Below are positions 33,481-45,008 of a stretch of 64,000 nucleotides of DNA, in pieces. The notes under the pieces are model-generated. The model was not told the DNA's origin and ran no database searches. It worked only from the letters and a program-made list of their open reading frames with translations. The DNA lies in assembly GCF_043290135.1 (NCBI RefSeq), contig NC_134710.1:250592092-250656091 (forward strand). Reading direction: 5' to 3'. Source of the DNA: Rhipicephalus microplus. Lineage: Eukaryota > Arthropoda > Arachnida > Ixodida > Ixodidae. A program made the translations under genes and the position numbers. How positions within the stretch are numbered: position 1 is the stretch's first letter; the number at the start of each line of letters is the position of its first letter.

Positions 33481-33644
33481 TACTCTCAAACTTCACTATA
33501 ACAAAGTTTTATTTTACTTGAAAAAAAGTTCATTACAAAGGTATATTCCGAACACTATATCTATCCCAAGACTTTTTTTTTAATTACTTTGTTATAACCA
33601 ATATTTTGTGATATCCAGGTTTGTTATATTGAGGTTTGAGTGTA
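33481..33644. mobile_element. 164-bp MITE, Tigger/mariner-like ends
   Basis: Left end ctctcaaacttcactataac and right end, reversed, cactcaaacctcaatataac, both beginning after TA. The interior is AT-rich and non-coding. It is close to palindromic overall. Confidence 0.75.
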
Positions 33645-34099
33645 CATCCATGTCCACAGCAATTAGCCGATTTGAGTAGGCTCGTGCAAATAGTTAATTT
33701 TAGGTTCAAAGCAAATTCGTAGCAAAAAGTGATTTTGGTCAAATTATTTTAAATCGAATTCGAATAGTATACAAGACACAAAGAAAAATGGGCATATTTA
33801 TCATGACCCAACTAACCTGCACGATATTAAAAAAAAACTGAAATAGGGCCTCTATACAAATGCCATTTCTTTTTTCGTTCAAAAGGAGTGAAAACAACTT
33901 TGAGTAGTAGCAGGATTTGACTTTCCCTAGGATGCGAGTCATAACCCTTAAAATATGTACCATTTTAAAATTTATTATACTTAGAGCATATAATACCCCT
34001 GTAAGCCATCACAACGAGCTTTAAAGCTTAAAAAAATGAATTGATTTGAGGGCAATATTTGTACTTAAAAGGGCCGTCCAACTTTCAAGTAGCCATGAT
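33645..34099. other. UBR4 intron, AT-rich with TTCGAA-like words
   Basis: Carries ggctcgtgcaaatagttaa..aaatcgaattcgaatag, a style also seen at 24725-24780 and 40860-40950, so probably another dispersed repeat. Not resolved further. Confidence 0.35.
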
Positions 34100-34219
34100 G
34101 ATGATATATGTTGTTTAATTGCGCAAGGGCCATTGATGGCCAAAGAGCGCCAGGAAATGATATCGGATCAGCGCAATGGTTATGGTAAATGGCTGTAAAA
34201 GGGCCTAAAATTCTGCGCT

Positions 34220-35314
34220 CTAAAGGTGTGTAAGACATATATTTATTAAAATCATGAAAGTGAAGTGAAGCATGCCTGGTGAGAATGAGTCTTTAGTTAT
34301 CATAACATCATAAAATAGGAGCGTTATATTAGCACCGATTTCTCGCCAGCGCCCTTGATCATAAGGGCCGGGAGACAGGTGCTCTTTTGGATGTAGCATC
34401 CGCAGCAGCAGCCTCCTTTCAGAGGCCGTGCTACCATCACTTGAGTAGATAACATGGAAAGTATTTACTTCCTTTAAGAATGCATTCAATGCATTATATT
34501 TAAAAAGAGGTTCGCGACCAATAAACATAGCTGGGTGAAGGGGTATGTGTTCCATGTACTCTAGTGGAAAATGTTTTTTCCTGTAAGCCTCTAGCTCAGA
34601 GCATTCAAGGAGTATGTGGAGTACGGTAAGTGGAAGGCCACACCTGTGACAGCTGGGTGGGTCACCACCAAACAAAAGGTGTGTGTGCGTGCTATGTGTG
34701 TGTCCTATTCTAAGCCGACAGAGACTGACCTCTGTACGGCGCGTTTTCGACATGGGTGGCCAGTTACCGAGGTATGGTTTAATCAAGTGTAACTTGTTAT
34801 GAGTTTGTAGATCCCATAACTTCTGCCAGTAAGCCCTGAGCTTTTTCCGTATGTTTGGTTTTAGGTCCATTATAGGGACAGCAACTGAAGAGTTGGCAGT
34901 GCTTCCGGTAATTGACGTGGCGAGCTGGTCGGCCAACACATTTCCTTCGATCTCGCGGTGTCCTGGCACCCAGCATACGACGATATGTTGCTTGGAAGCA
35001 TAGGCCGCGCAGAGTATTGAATAGAGGGATATAATTATAGGGTTTCTGTGTTTTTTCAGATTTTTCAACGCTTTTACGACACTCAGGGAGTCTGTGTATA
35101 TAACTACCCTTGGCGTATTCAATTCTTTGATGTGTTTAACGGCTACGAATAGCGCGTAAGCCTCGGCTGTAAAAATGCTTGTGTGGGTGGACAGAACGCC
35201 GGCATCCGAGAAGGATGGGCCAATCGCCGCATAGGACACGCCAGTATGGGACTTGGATGCATCAGTATAATATTCTGGACAGTCATATTTATGTTGCAGC
35301 TTTAAGAAATACAT
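34220..35314 (-). pseudogene. Jockey-like LINE ORF2, RNase H domain
   Basis: Degrades the RNA strand of the RNA/DNA hybrid. Contains YYTDASKSHTGVSYAAIG (first Asp), FTAEAYALFVAVKHI (Glu), VVIYTDSLSVVKAL (Asp) and WVPGHREIEGNVLADQLA (final His/Asp). All catalytic residues are visible. A zinc-type tail CHRCGLPLTVLHILLEC follows, then RKKHFPLEY. The 364-residue frame is open, although separated from the RT by shifts. Confidence 0.9.
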
Positions 35315-35370
35315 CCGAATGTGTATGGGGGAGGCATGCTTTGTGACAGCTACGAAAGATGTGTCACAGT

Positions 35371-36802
35371 CTATAACCTGCCACTGCCATGGCGGGAGCC
35401 GCAGAGCGAGGGGGGGGGGGGGGGGTTGAGGTGGTATGCAAGCAACGGGACATCTGTATTTTCAGCTAGGTCTCTAACACACAGCGAGAAAGGGCGTGAC
35501 ATTGCGGGTCGATTGCAAAAAAGTTGAGAGCTGGACAGGTCCTTGATGGTGGAATATGCGGGTTCCTCACTGTTCGCATTTACTTTAAGGAAATATATGA
35601 AGGAAGAATATGTTCTCTGCAGATGGAGTGACCACTCGTCCGATTCTACAAAAAGGCTTTCAACCGGGCTTGTTCTAAAGGCGCCTGTGGACAGGCAGAT
35701 GCCTTGATGATGAATAGAGTCCAACATTTTTAGGGCGCTTGGCGTGGCAGAGTGATAGACTATTGCCCCATACTCAAGGCGTGAGCGAATGAGGCTTCTA
35801 TACAGATTCATGAGGCACTTTCTGTCGCTGCCCCACGTTGTTCGTGACAGCACCTTTAGGATATTCATTTTTTTTCAAGCATTTATTTTTAAGATGTTTT
35901 ATGTGCGGTACAAAGGTTAACTTCGCATCTAGAATTATACCTAGGAACTTATGTTCTGTGTTTACAGGTAGACGCTTACCCTTAACGACCAGTTCAGGAT
36001 CAGGGTGCAAACCTCTTTTTCGTGAAAAAAGGACACAGGTGCTTTTTTGTGGGTTCAGTTTGAACCCGTTTTCATCAGCCCATTTGGATACCTTGTTAAA
36101 GGCGAGCGGAACCTGTCGCTCACAGATCCCAAGAGAACACGATTGAAAACCTATCTGCACATGGTCGACATATGTTGAATAAAAGATATTACGTGGAATG
36201 TACAGACGGAGAGAAATCATTTTTATAATAAAGAGCGTACAGCTGAGCACCCCACCCTGTGGCACTCCGGTTTCCTGTACAAATGTTCGGGACAGAACAC
36301 TGCTCACTCTAACGCGGAATGTACGATCAGACAGATAGCTTTCAATGACACTGAACATATTACCATGTATACCTATGTGTGAGAGGTCTCTCAATATTCC
36401 AAACCTCCACGTAGCATCGTAGGCCTTCTCCATTTGAGGAACACAGATAAGAAAAACTGATTATGAACAAAAGCCTCACGTATGTGTGCCTCGATACGTA
36501 TAAGATGTTCGGTGGTAGATCGGCCCTCTCTAAACCCGCACTGGTATGGGTTGAGCAATTTGTTTCTAAGTAGTGGAGTAAGCGGCAATTAATCATTTTT
36601 CAAATAGTTTGCAGAGGCAGCTTGTTAACGCTATAGGTCTGTAACTTGATAGAGTAGAGGGATCCTTTCCCTGCTTTAAAATTGGAATTATAACAGCCTC
36701 CTTCCAGGAGGAGGGGATCACACCTGAAAACCATATGCGATTATAAAGAGAGAGGAGGGTTTCTTTAGTTTCGAAGGGTAGTTCCTTCAGCATCGCGTAC
36801 AT
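35371..36802 (-). pseudogene. Jockey-like LINE ORF2, reverse transcriptase, frameshifted
   Basis: Four overlapping frames read in order from 36802: SSWKEAVIIPILKQGKDPS and SYRPIALTSCLCKLFEK; NPYQCGFREGRSTTEHLIRI; then AYDATWRFGILRDL, TGVPQGGVLSCTLF and the catalytic loop; then RSRLEYGAIVYHSA. The loop reads YVDH rather than YxDD at about 36160-36171, so the second metal-binding Asp is His. A 16-G run at 35410-35425 lies at the end of this region. Confidence 0.88.
35410..35425. repeat. poly-G run, 16 bases
   Basis: Sixteen consecutive G on the plus strand inside the LINE. Could form a G-quadruplex and is also a likely place for sequencing length errors. Confidence 0.8.
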
Positions 36803-36886
36803 TACGTTGTCAGAACCTGGGGTAGATGTATTACAGCAGCTTAGTGCTGTCCGCAGTTCTGCTAAGCAGAATGGTGCATTATATGC

Positions 36887-38155
36887 CTAATTTCTTGCGG
36901 ACTTTCTTTCTAACTTTTGTTTTTCTATTCGTGCCTTGTAATTCTGGAAGGATTCGGAGTAGTGTGAGGAGCTCGATATGTGTTCGAAATGTGTGCCAAG
37001 AAAGTTGGCTTGATCCTCCAAGCTTTCCCCGAGGCTATTTACTAGTGGAAGGGAATACGTTTGTTGGCCCTTAATTTTCTTTACCTTATTCCACACTTTT
37101 CCCTCATCTGTGTATGAGTTGATACTCGATATAAACTTTGTCCAGCTCCCTCGTCTAGCTTGTCGACGCGTTCTCCTTGCCTGCGATTGGACCCGCTTGA
37201 ACTTTTCCAGGTTTTCTGCTGTAGGGGAATCGCGAAGCAACGCCCATGCTTTGTTCTGAGCGGTCCGTGCTTTCCTGCATGCGTCGTTCCACCATGGGAC
37301 TCGTCGTTTAGAAGACATGCCGCTCATTTTGGCAATACATTTAGATGCAGCATCAAGTATAAAAGCTGTAAAATACGTGACAGCGTCATCTATGGTCAGG
37401 GCAGACAGCTCAGTCCATGTCATGTGTGTAACAGTTCTATACCCTTCCCAATCAGCTGAGTCAATCTTCCATCGAGGAACTTGCGGGGGTAGTTGATCTT
37501 TGTTTGGCACACTCAGGATGATTGGGAAGTGGTCACTCCCATAAGGGTTTTTGAGAACGTTCCACTTAAAAACAGGTAAAAGGGATGGCGATGAAATGCT
37601 AAGATCTATGGAGGAGTACGTGTTGTTTGCAAGGCTAAAATACGTAGGCTCCTTTATATTTAAAAGACATAAGCTAGAAGAGAAAAGGAGCTGCTCAATG
37701 AGACGTCCTCGCGCATCACAGTGAGCATCGCCCCACAAGACATTGTGTGCATTAAAATCACCTAGAACCAGAAACGGCTCTGGGAGTTCATCTATTAAAG
37801 ATTCTAGATCACGTCTGTGTAGCTGTTGATGCGGTGGTATGTACACAGAACATATGGTAATGAGTTTATTAAAAAGTACAGCTCGAATGGCCACTGCCTC
37901 AAGGGCCGTTTGGAGCTTCAAATGCTGGCATGCTATACTTCGATCAGCTATAATGGCCACACCGCCAGGTGGTACGACAGCATCCTCCCGGTCTTTTCGG
38001 AAAATAATATATTGCCGTAGGAAGTCCTTGTGTTTAGGAGTTAAGTGCGTTTCTTGCACACATAGCACTTTCGCGTTAAACTTACTCAGAAGTTCTTGGA
38101 CGTCATCTAAATTTCTAAGTATTCCCCTTACGTTCCACTGTATAATTTTGTCCAT
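36887..38155 (-). CDS. Jockey-like LINE ORF2, endonuclease domain, open frame
   Basis: An open 422-residue frame starting MDKIIQWNVRGILRNLDDVQ. APE-type endonuclease motifs are all present: QWNVRG (Asn), VQETHLTPKH (Glu), LVLGDFNAHNVLWGD, SIDLSISSPSLLPV and YGSDHFPIIL (Asp-His). It continues into the linker KSARN before a stop. This domain looks catalytically complete, unlike that of the I-like LINE. No separate gene is implied; it is the N-terminal part of ORF2. Confidence 0.9.
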   Translation of the reverse strand: MDKIIQWNVRGILRNLDDVQELLSKFNAKVLCVQETHLTPKHKDFLRQYIIFRKDREDAVVPPGGVAIIADRSIACQHLKLQTALEAVAIRAVLFNKLITICSVYIPPHQQLHRRDLESLIDELPEPFLVLGDFNAHNVLWGDAHCDARGRLIEQLLFSSSLCLLNIKEPTYFSLANNTYSSIDLSISSPSLLPVFKWNVLKNPYGSDHFPIILSVPNKDQLPPQVPRWKIDSADWEGYRTVTHMTWTELSALTIDDAVTYFTAFILDAASKCIAKMSGMSSKRRVPWWNDACRKARTAQNKAWALLRDSPTAENLEKFKRVQSQARRTRRQARRGSWTKFISSINSYTDEGKVWNKVKKIKGQQTYSLPLVNSLGESLEDQANFLGTHFEHISSSSHYSESFQNYKARIEKQKLERKSARN

Positions 38156-38380
38156 AGTGGAAAAAAAAAGGGAAAAGTGCTGTGTGCAAAGAAGACGGAG
38201 ATTAGCTCATTTTACAGGGCTTTTGCCAGGCCCTGTAATCGGCGTTTTGTCTTTTTTTTTGGGCGGTCGAGAGAAGCTCGCCGCTCCTTCGGAGCTTCCT
38301 GCGCCGTTAGGCTTGAACTGGTGTCCATAGCCTCTTGCAAGGCACTGGACGCCCGCTCTAAAGAGCGATCTGTGCGTCGC

Positions 38381-39310
38381 TTAGACTTTGCCTCGATCGA
38401 CGAAGTCTGTCCCCACCGAGCTGAGCGTCGATGAAGCCCCCTTGGCCTCGTGATTGCCCTGGGTGCTGCCAGAGCTTGTAGAGGTCACTGGTGTGGACAT
38501 GCTGAATGTGGGCAGGGCAGCGCTGGCTGCTCCCGCCTTAGGGGCTTGTGGCATTGGCCTCGGCACGCTAGGCGCGGTCCGGGCAACTGCCAAGGGCCAT
38601 TGTGGTGCTGCCCCTAGTTGCACCACTTCGGCAAAAGGTGTTTTTAGTGCCAATGATAACGAGACTCTTTGTCTTGCTTCCCAGAATGTGATATTTTCCT
38701 TAACTTTTATAGTTATTATTTCTTTTTCTCTTTTCCAGGCTGGGCACGCTCTGGAGTATGCGGGGTGACTACCTTCGCAGTTAGCACAGAGGTCCTCGTC
38801 ATGACTACATTCATCAGCACTGTGGCCGGTTGTGCCACACTTAGCACACATCAGCTGTCCTCGGCAGCACTGGGATGCATGACCAAATCGCTGACACTTG
38901 AAACAACGCCTCGGGTTTGGAATGAAGGGTCAGACATGGAGTTTTACATAGCCAGTTTCGAGAGTCTCAGGTAAAGTGGTTGAGTTGAAGGTGAGTATCA
39001 AGTGCTTTGTTGCTATTTCGTTGTTGTTACGTCTAATTTTGATGCGCTGGACATGTATTACACCTTGGTCCTTCCATCCATCAAAGAGCTCTTCTTCACT
39101 CAGTGTCATCAAATCTTCGTCCGATACCACACCCTTCACTGTATTCATGGTACGGTGTGCGCTCACAGAGATGGGGATGTTACCAAAGGCTACAAGGTGC
39201 GAGAGTTTATTGTACTGTTCCTTGTCTTTTAATTCGAGAAGCAGATCTGCACTTGCCATCTTCGTGGCCTTATAACCGGTTCCAATGGTCTCTCTCAAAC
39301 ACTTGGCCAC
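38381..39310 (-). pseudogene. Jockey-like LINE ORF1 with CCHC knuckles, one nonsense codon
   Basis: One reading frame from MAKCLRETIGTGYKATKM at 39310 to a stop near 38381, about 310 residues. It is interrupted only by TGA at about 38930, in a position where CGA (Arg) is likely ancestral (..KLHV/stop/PFIPNPRRC). Knuckles: CFKCQRFGHASQCC, CAKCGTTGHSADEC and CANCEGSHPAYSRAC. A Pro/Ala/Ser-rich tail follows. The protein coats element RNA and acts as a chaperone. Confidence 0.87.
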
Positions 39311-39699
39311 AAGGAAGGGTGAGATTGCTCTAGCTTTTGTAGATGATTGTTTGCAGTGGAGGACATGGTATTTTGGGAAAGTTTTTCTGTTTTTGGGCCC
39401 AAGTAGTCAAGTTGCGTCGGTGCGTACCCTTTTCGAAACACGATCAGTTAGAGAGGGGGTCGAGGATCCCATGGGAAAATGTGTATTTTTCGGTAACGGC
39501 GCCTACCACCCACCACGGAGTCCAACAAGGGGACGTGGCAGAGCATGTGGGCATGTCTGCGCAATGCCAGCAGTACGCAGTTACTATAACCCAATATGGT
39601 TTACCCTAGTTTGAATAGCCACACAAGGTTAACCCTTGCCACCAGGAAAAACAGAAGTAAATTGAAGAGAGGAGAGAACAGGAAAGATTGAAAGTAAGA
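39311..39699 (-). other. Jockey-like LINE 5' region and purine-rich junction
   Basis: Presumed 5' UTR of the LINE down to about 39610, then a purine-rich gaaagagggagagac tract leading into the dispersed repeat. The exact border is unclear. Confidence 0.45.
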
Positions 39700-39985
39700 G
39701 GGAAAGAAGAAGATGAAAAGAGGGAGAGACAGGAAAAGGCGACTGCCGGTTTCCCCTGGGTGGGTCAGCCCAGGGGTGCCATCTACGTGAAGCCGGGGCC
39801 AAAGGGGTGTGTTGCCTCCGCCGGGGGGCCTTGAAGGTCCAATCACCCGGCGTCGGCTCAACCCCCAGGATCCCCTTTTCCCCGGACACAGCAAAGCCAC
39901 GCACGGCTAGGCGTGGGAGGGAGCCGAAACCCCCCCGTTAGCTCGGGTCCGTGGTGTCGCTACACACCAAACGCCTCCTTGCGCA
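39700..39985. repeat. dispersed repeat, copy B (related to 5795-6110)
   Basis: GC-rich version of the repeat at 5795-6110, sharing ggaaaaggcgac, gtgccatctacgtga, ggccaaaggggtgtgt and gaaggtccaatcac. CpG-rich, so much younger than copy A. Non-coding. Confidence 0.65.
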
Positions 39986-40261
39986 GGCGCCCCTGCGGGG
40001 CAAGTAGCCATGAAATGGATTCAATAAAGAAGCTTATCTTATCGCCTTATGAATTCACCAACGCAAAAATTTTCAGAATTCATCTAGTACGAGCAGAGTT
40101 GCAAAGATTTCTCGCACGCTGCGAGTGCATTCTCCCTTCTTGTCCCGACTAAAACGCTGGAAGCTAGCAGGGAGGGATGGCACGGGGAAAGAAAATATGT
40201 CACGCATGCTTTCTGAGCTTGTGGAGTCATTTGCCAAGAGAAGAGAGCAATTTGCAGATGA

Positions 40262-40500
40262 TTGATTGATATGTGGGGTTTGACGTCCCAAAACCACCAT
40301 ATGATTATGAGAGACGCCGTAGTGGAGGGCTCCGGAAATTTCGACCACCTGGGGTTCTTTAACGTGCACACAAATCTGAGCACACGGGCCTACAACATTC
40401 CCGCCTCCATCGGAAATGCAGCCGCCGCAGCCGGGATTCGAACCCGCAACCTGCGGGTCAGCAGCCGAGTACCTTAGCCACTAGACCACCGCGGCGGGGC
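40262..40500 (-). mobile_element. Ruka-type SINE, full length, inside the foldback arm
   Basis: Complete head, body and tail. Flanked by a perfect 14-bp duplication caatttgcagatga at 40248-40261 and 40501-40514. The insertion post-dates formation of the foldback arm. Confidence 0.95.
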
Positions 40501-40759
40501 CAATTTGCAGATGAGTTTGAGAATTTATTATGAATCGCCCACCGCGTGCTGCGCAATATTATTTGGCTTGCGTGTCCTCGGTAGCCTTGACTACCGATCG
40601 ACAGCGTTTTCCGTCAATGCTCCAGAAGTGTTGCAGGGGCCCTTTAAATTTGTAGGAGGGCTTCACTTCGCACAGAGCGAATTTCTTCTGGATATGCGCT
40701 TTCACGGGTCAGCACCCCTGCAATGCAGTAAAATTACCTTTACAAGCAGTACAGTCCAA

Positions 40760-40856
40760 TTTATATGCATCTATTGGTTACTTTCGAGTACTTCGAAATT
40801 TTCAATCCGATTTATATGCATCTATTGGTTACTTTCGAGTACTTCGAAATTTTCAA
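40760..40856. repeat. 51-bp tandem duplication
   Basis: The block tttatatgcatctattggtt through cgaaattttcaat occurs at 40760 and again at 40811. The copies look identical until the end, so the duplication is recent. It lies in the loop of the foldback. Confidence 0.9.
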
Positions 40857-43006
40857 TAATTTAAATTCGAATCGAAGCGAATTCAAATACCCTACTATTC
40901 GTTCGAATATTCGAGCATTCAAATGTTTGCACAAGCCCAAATTTGAGCATTGTTAGCTGCATAGTTACCGTGGTGGCACAAGTTTGAAGGAAAACAAAAA
41001 AAAAAGCGCTCAAGGTCTTAACGCATGCTGATGAAGGAACGCATCTTCTTGCTTCTTGTAATCTTCCTCCCTGTGCAGCTTTCAGCACGGTCGCTGGCAA
41101 GAAAGGACTAAAAGTGCTTCGAATCGTGTGACAAATACCAGTAACTCCACTCATACTTGACGGATTCTCAAAATTTTTACAGCATGCGATATGGGAAGCG
41201 TCATGTGCTAATAGTGAGGCTATTTTATTATAACTCAGAAAATTGTTTCAGGGCCCCCTATGGGGCCCTTCAACACTTTTTGAGCATGGTCAGAAAACGC
41301 TGCCGATCAGTACTAGAGGCTCCCGACAACACGCGAGCCAAGTATTATAGCACAGCACCCGGCCTGGAATTCACAATAAATTATCAGTCAGCTTAAAATT
41401 GCTTTCTCTTCTGTCGAAAAATCACGCAATATACCCAAAAATCACACATAGCAAGCCCATCTATCAGCCATTGGCCGATTTGAACATGACGTGCTCGCTC
41501 GTTACAGAGATCGCCGCGGGAGGCCGCTACTTGTCCATGCGTGCACGCGCAATCACACTGAAAAAGCCGTGCATTCGAAGAAAAAGAAGAAAAAAGTGCT
41601 CAAGTTTGCGGGACGCACGTGGCGTTTCTCTGTGGCCCTACTGTCCCTCCCTGCTTAGCTACCAGCGCTTTCGTCGGGACAAGAGAAGAAAGAATGTGAT
41701 TGCAGTGTGTGACAAATCTTTGTACTTCCGCTCGTACTCAACAGATTCTTAAAATATTTGCTGCTTTGAATTCGTGAGGCAATAAGCTCTTCCAGTGAAT
41801 TGATTCCATGGTTACTTGAAAAGGCATTTCAGGGCCCCCTTTAAGGAGATAGGCCACATAAAAAAATTTTTTTTTTGAACCGGAGGAGCTAGGATTAAAA
41901 TACAACTGCTTTTTCAGAACAAGCCTTGCTTAATAATTTAGAATGCAAAATATTGATTTTTTTTTTGGGAGGCCATTTTTGTCAAAAATTTAAGGAGAAG
42001 TGGTAGTTATGCCAGCTGTGGCAAGTGACTAGCGGGTGCCTGAATTCAGTAAAGCTTGGCATTTCTGTAACCGAAGGTTGGAACTATGCAGTGAACTAGG
42101 ATAAATAATATACAGTAAATATCAAGGGAGTTGTGTTGTGTTAAAAAACTGCAAAAGATGGAGAAAAAGTGCCAATTTATACTGAACTTGTTTGCAAAAT
42201 CAGCTGTGAGATCCAAACTAGTCGATCAATTCTTTTATACTAGTTCACTGCACAGATATATTAAAGGCGAAACATTGTACAAAATTCAGTTCATAGCATG
42301 CACTGAGAAAAAAGTTATAAAGTTGGCATCACATGATTCGGAGCAAATTCTTATATTGAGGAAAATGTAAACAAAGCTTTCAGAGTCCTAAAGTGCACCA
42401 GATTCGTAGGTGGGTCCTTCTTGAATAGCATTATGGTCTCCTTTTCTTCATGTGGCTGCTCTTCTTTCTGGCCTGTTTCGTCCCATTCACTGACTTGCGT
42501 TTGTAATTCTTCATGCGCTTGTGATCTCTGGCGATGCAGGCGTTCGTCATGTAGTACCCTGGTTCTATGCCAGTTTGCCTCAGGATGTCTAGGCTGCTTA
42601 CACTGCCATTATTGAAGCGGGCCACAGCATCATGCAAGGCAAACATTACTACTGTAGACAAGCTTACGTAGACTTCTTTGGGAGCCCGCTGCCATAGCAG
42701 ACCATTAAAGCACTCATTTGCATTTTGTGTCTTTCCGTGCAAATGTTTCATCAGATGTTCATTTAAGCACAAATCCCTGTACACATTTTAAACTTTGTTG
42801 AGCACAGAATTCGGAAGTTCTTTTGTGCACATACTTTCCTTGGCCGAGTGATTCGCCCCTTGTTTACCCACACCAGCTGTTTAGTCCAAGTGGGCACAGA
42901 CCATGTCTCTAATGCTTGTTGGTAGAGCTGCAATGAAAAAACTGGCAAAGGTAGCCTGCTTCATTGCAGAAAGGTTGCCCACATTAGCCCTTATGGCAAT
43001 GCCATA

Positions 43007-43898
43007 CAGTAAAAGCTCGTTAACTCTGATCTCACGGGACCGGAGAAAATGTCTGAGTTAACCGAATTCCGAATTATCGAACGGACCATGAAAACAAAAG
43101 GAAAACAAACACTGCACAGACAAACCTTTATTTTTTTTAAAAAGTGCTTTATTTTTGCCTGTCTCGCTGTCGGAATTTCTGACAGAACAATCTTATTTAA
43201 TCCCATAAGGTGGTGGTGCGCACCTTCACTGTCGCGAGAACAAACGCAGAACTCCTCGAGGACAGAAAGGGCTTCGGCGGCTTCCTGCACGGTGCGGCGA
43301 CGTCGCGTTGGCTCATCACGTCTTTCAATATCATAACCTTTCTTTCAAGATCATTTGCTGGCTGCTGTGGCTGCTCAACTCCTGTGATGGTCGCCATGAA
43401 GCGCAACGGCGGCGACAACGCGCACAAACACCGCCGCAACATGCGAAGTCACAACACGAAGAACCAAGACACGAAGTAGTACACCAGCAGGCATAGCATG
43501 GGCGTAGCGAGCAGCTGTAGTAGACACTGGATGCGCCGGTGGCCCAAGCGCTTTCCCCGGGTAGCGACTAGCGCCACCTAGCCACTTCCCCCTCATTCAC
43601 TATCATCATCCTCATATTCTGCTGCAGTTCGCTCGGTTTCGTTTTCTCCAAAACTCCGGTTCTGCCGTCGGTTACGGCAAACAGTGCTTGAGCATCCAAG
43701 CCTCCGAGATCGCGCGACTCTGGAGTCCCGATAGCCCTCTCTGGAGTTGTCCGAGATAACCAGCGCGCGGCTAAATCCCTCCGAATTAATGAGCATTTGA
43801 CCTCATTGAAATATACACAGTTTTGCCGGGACCGCGCTGCGAGTCCGAGTTAACCGAATTTCCGAGTTGATGAGGTTCGTATAAACGAGCTTTTGCTG
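43007..43898. mobile_element. 892-bp TA-flanked MITE nested in the transposase
   Basis: Left end cagtaaaagctcgttaactc, right end reversed cagcaaaagctcgtttatac. TA duplications at 43005-43006 and 43899-43900. Pogo/Tigger-like ends. Removing it with one TA restores the transposase frame as LQNYYGIAIRA. The interior is GC-richer with no recognised transposase. Confidence 0.92.
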
Positions 43899-44764
43899 TA
43901 GTAGTTTTGCAGGCGGTCAGTGAGGGCATCAGTGAGCTTTCCCTTGCCCCCAAGACCATGCACTGCCTGCCTTCTTCAGTTTTCTGAGGTGGCAGCCAAC
44001 ACGCTTATGGACATACCCAATGCATTCCGGTTTCTGGACACTGTCCTTTCAAAACAAGTCTTTCACAGGGCATAGCTCTTGGAATCATCATCACAGCAGA
44101 ATTTCAGGTAATTCAAGCCTATTTTTGGCTGCTACCTCTCAAACATTCAGTACAGACCAACCGTCTTAATACTGCCAGCACTTCCTTCATGGTTTGCTTG
44201 ACAGGAAGTGTGGTTTGCCTTCCATTCCTGATAATAATCACTTTGTGACCTTAACTTCCTTTTAGTTTTTACAAGACTTACACGAGCTACAAAGGACCTC
44301 AACATCAATGACTTTTCCCATGTCAACACAAATCACAAACACATATCCGTTCAAAGATGAATGGCCACGCCTGTGAAACACTACACTCGGCACTGCCCAC
44401 AACACGATGAAGTTCCACCGCAGAATCAGCCATACATTTCCGCACCACTGCTCCTGCTGCTGCAGAAAGCCAAGACGATAATTTGTCATAGGCGGAGTGA
44501 CGTGAAGGAGCGGCCATGTTCACGACTATGGCAAACGTTTCTGCACCTGGGTGCTCTTCTCTTAACTGGCGCATCGCGTATACGAGACGAACATTAGCAC
44601 GTACCACCTTTCTAGACGTATCAAATGGATGCTCAAACCCTCAGTCAGTACACACGACCGCACAGGTTGAGCATATCTTTTGGTAAGAGCGTTCCTCGAG
44701 CTTCAGCACTGGGTTCATGCATCCAGGGCATGTCAGTGAATACACCGAAGAAAGAATGTCAATG

Positions 44765-45008
44765 GCCCCGCCGCGGTGGTCTAGTGGCTAAGGTACTCGG
44801 CTGCTGACCCGCAGGGCGCGGGTTCGAATCCCGGCTGCGGCGGCTGCATTTCCGATGGAGGCGGAAATGTTGTAGGTTCGTGTGCTCAGATTTGGGTGAA
44901 CGTTTAGAACCCCAGGCGGTCTAAATTTCCGGAGCCCTCCACTACGGCGTCTCTCATAATCATATAGTGGTTTTGGGACGTTAAACCCCACATATCAATC
45001 AATCAATC
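44765..45008 (+). mobile_element. Ruka-type SINE, full length, plus strand
   Basis: The only plus-strand copy here. tRNA-like head (ggtggtctagtggctaagg, B box ggttcgaatcccg) at the left, (aatc)n tail at the right. Perfect 14-bp duplication aaagaatgtcaatg at 44751-44764 and 45009-45022. Inserted in the Kolobok-like transposon. Confidence 0.95.

Larger units (their letters stand above)
34100..39610 (-). mobile_element. Jockey-like LINE, near full length
   Basis: Minus-strand element with ORF1, endonuclease, reverse transcriptase and RNase H in order. On the minus strand its 3' end runs into tatatcatcatcat near 34100. The 5' edge near 39610 is approximate. It is less decayed than the I-like LINE: ORF1 has one stop and the endonuclease frame is open for 422 residues. 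The fragment at 1-895 is another copy. Confidence 0.85.
39990..41840. mobile_element. long inverted repeat (foldback-like element)
   Basis: The left arm, about 39990-40650, is the inverted counterpart of the right arm, about 41249-41840. Matching blocks: caagtagccatg with the reverse of catggttacttg; gagtacgag-type and tcttgtcccgac near 40090-40150 with the reverse of 41670-41750; and gcagcgttttc near 40600 with the reverse of 41299-41310. A third partial copy in right-arm orientation lies at 41055-41160. The left arm is interrupted by a SINE. No protein is encoded. Confidence 0.75.

Noticed and set aside
44765..44850. Genuine tRNA gene
   Set aside because: The A and B boxes belong to the head of a SINE with flanking target duplications; six sister copies share the body and tail.
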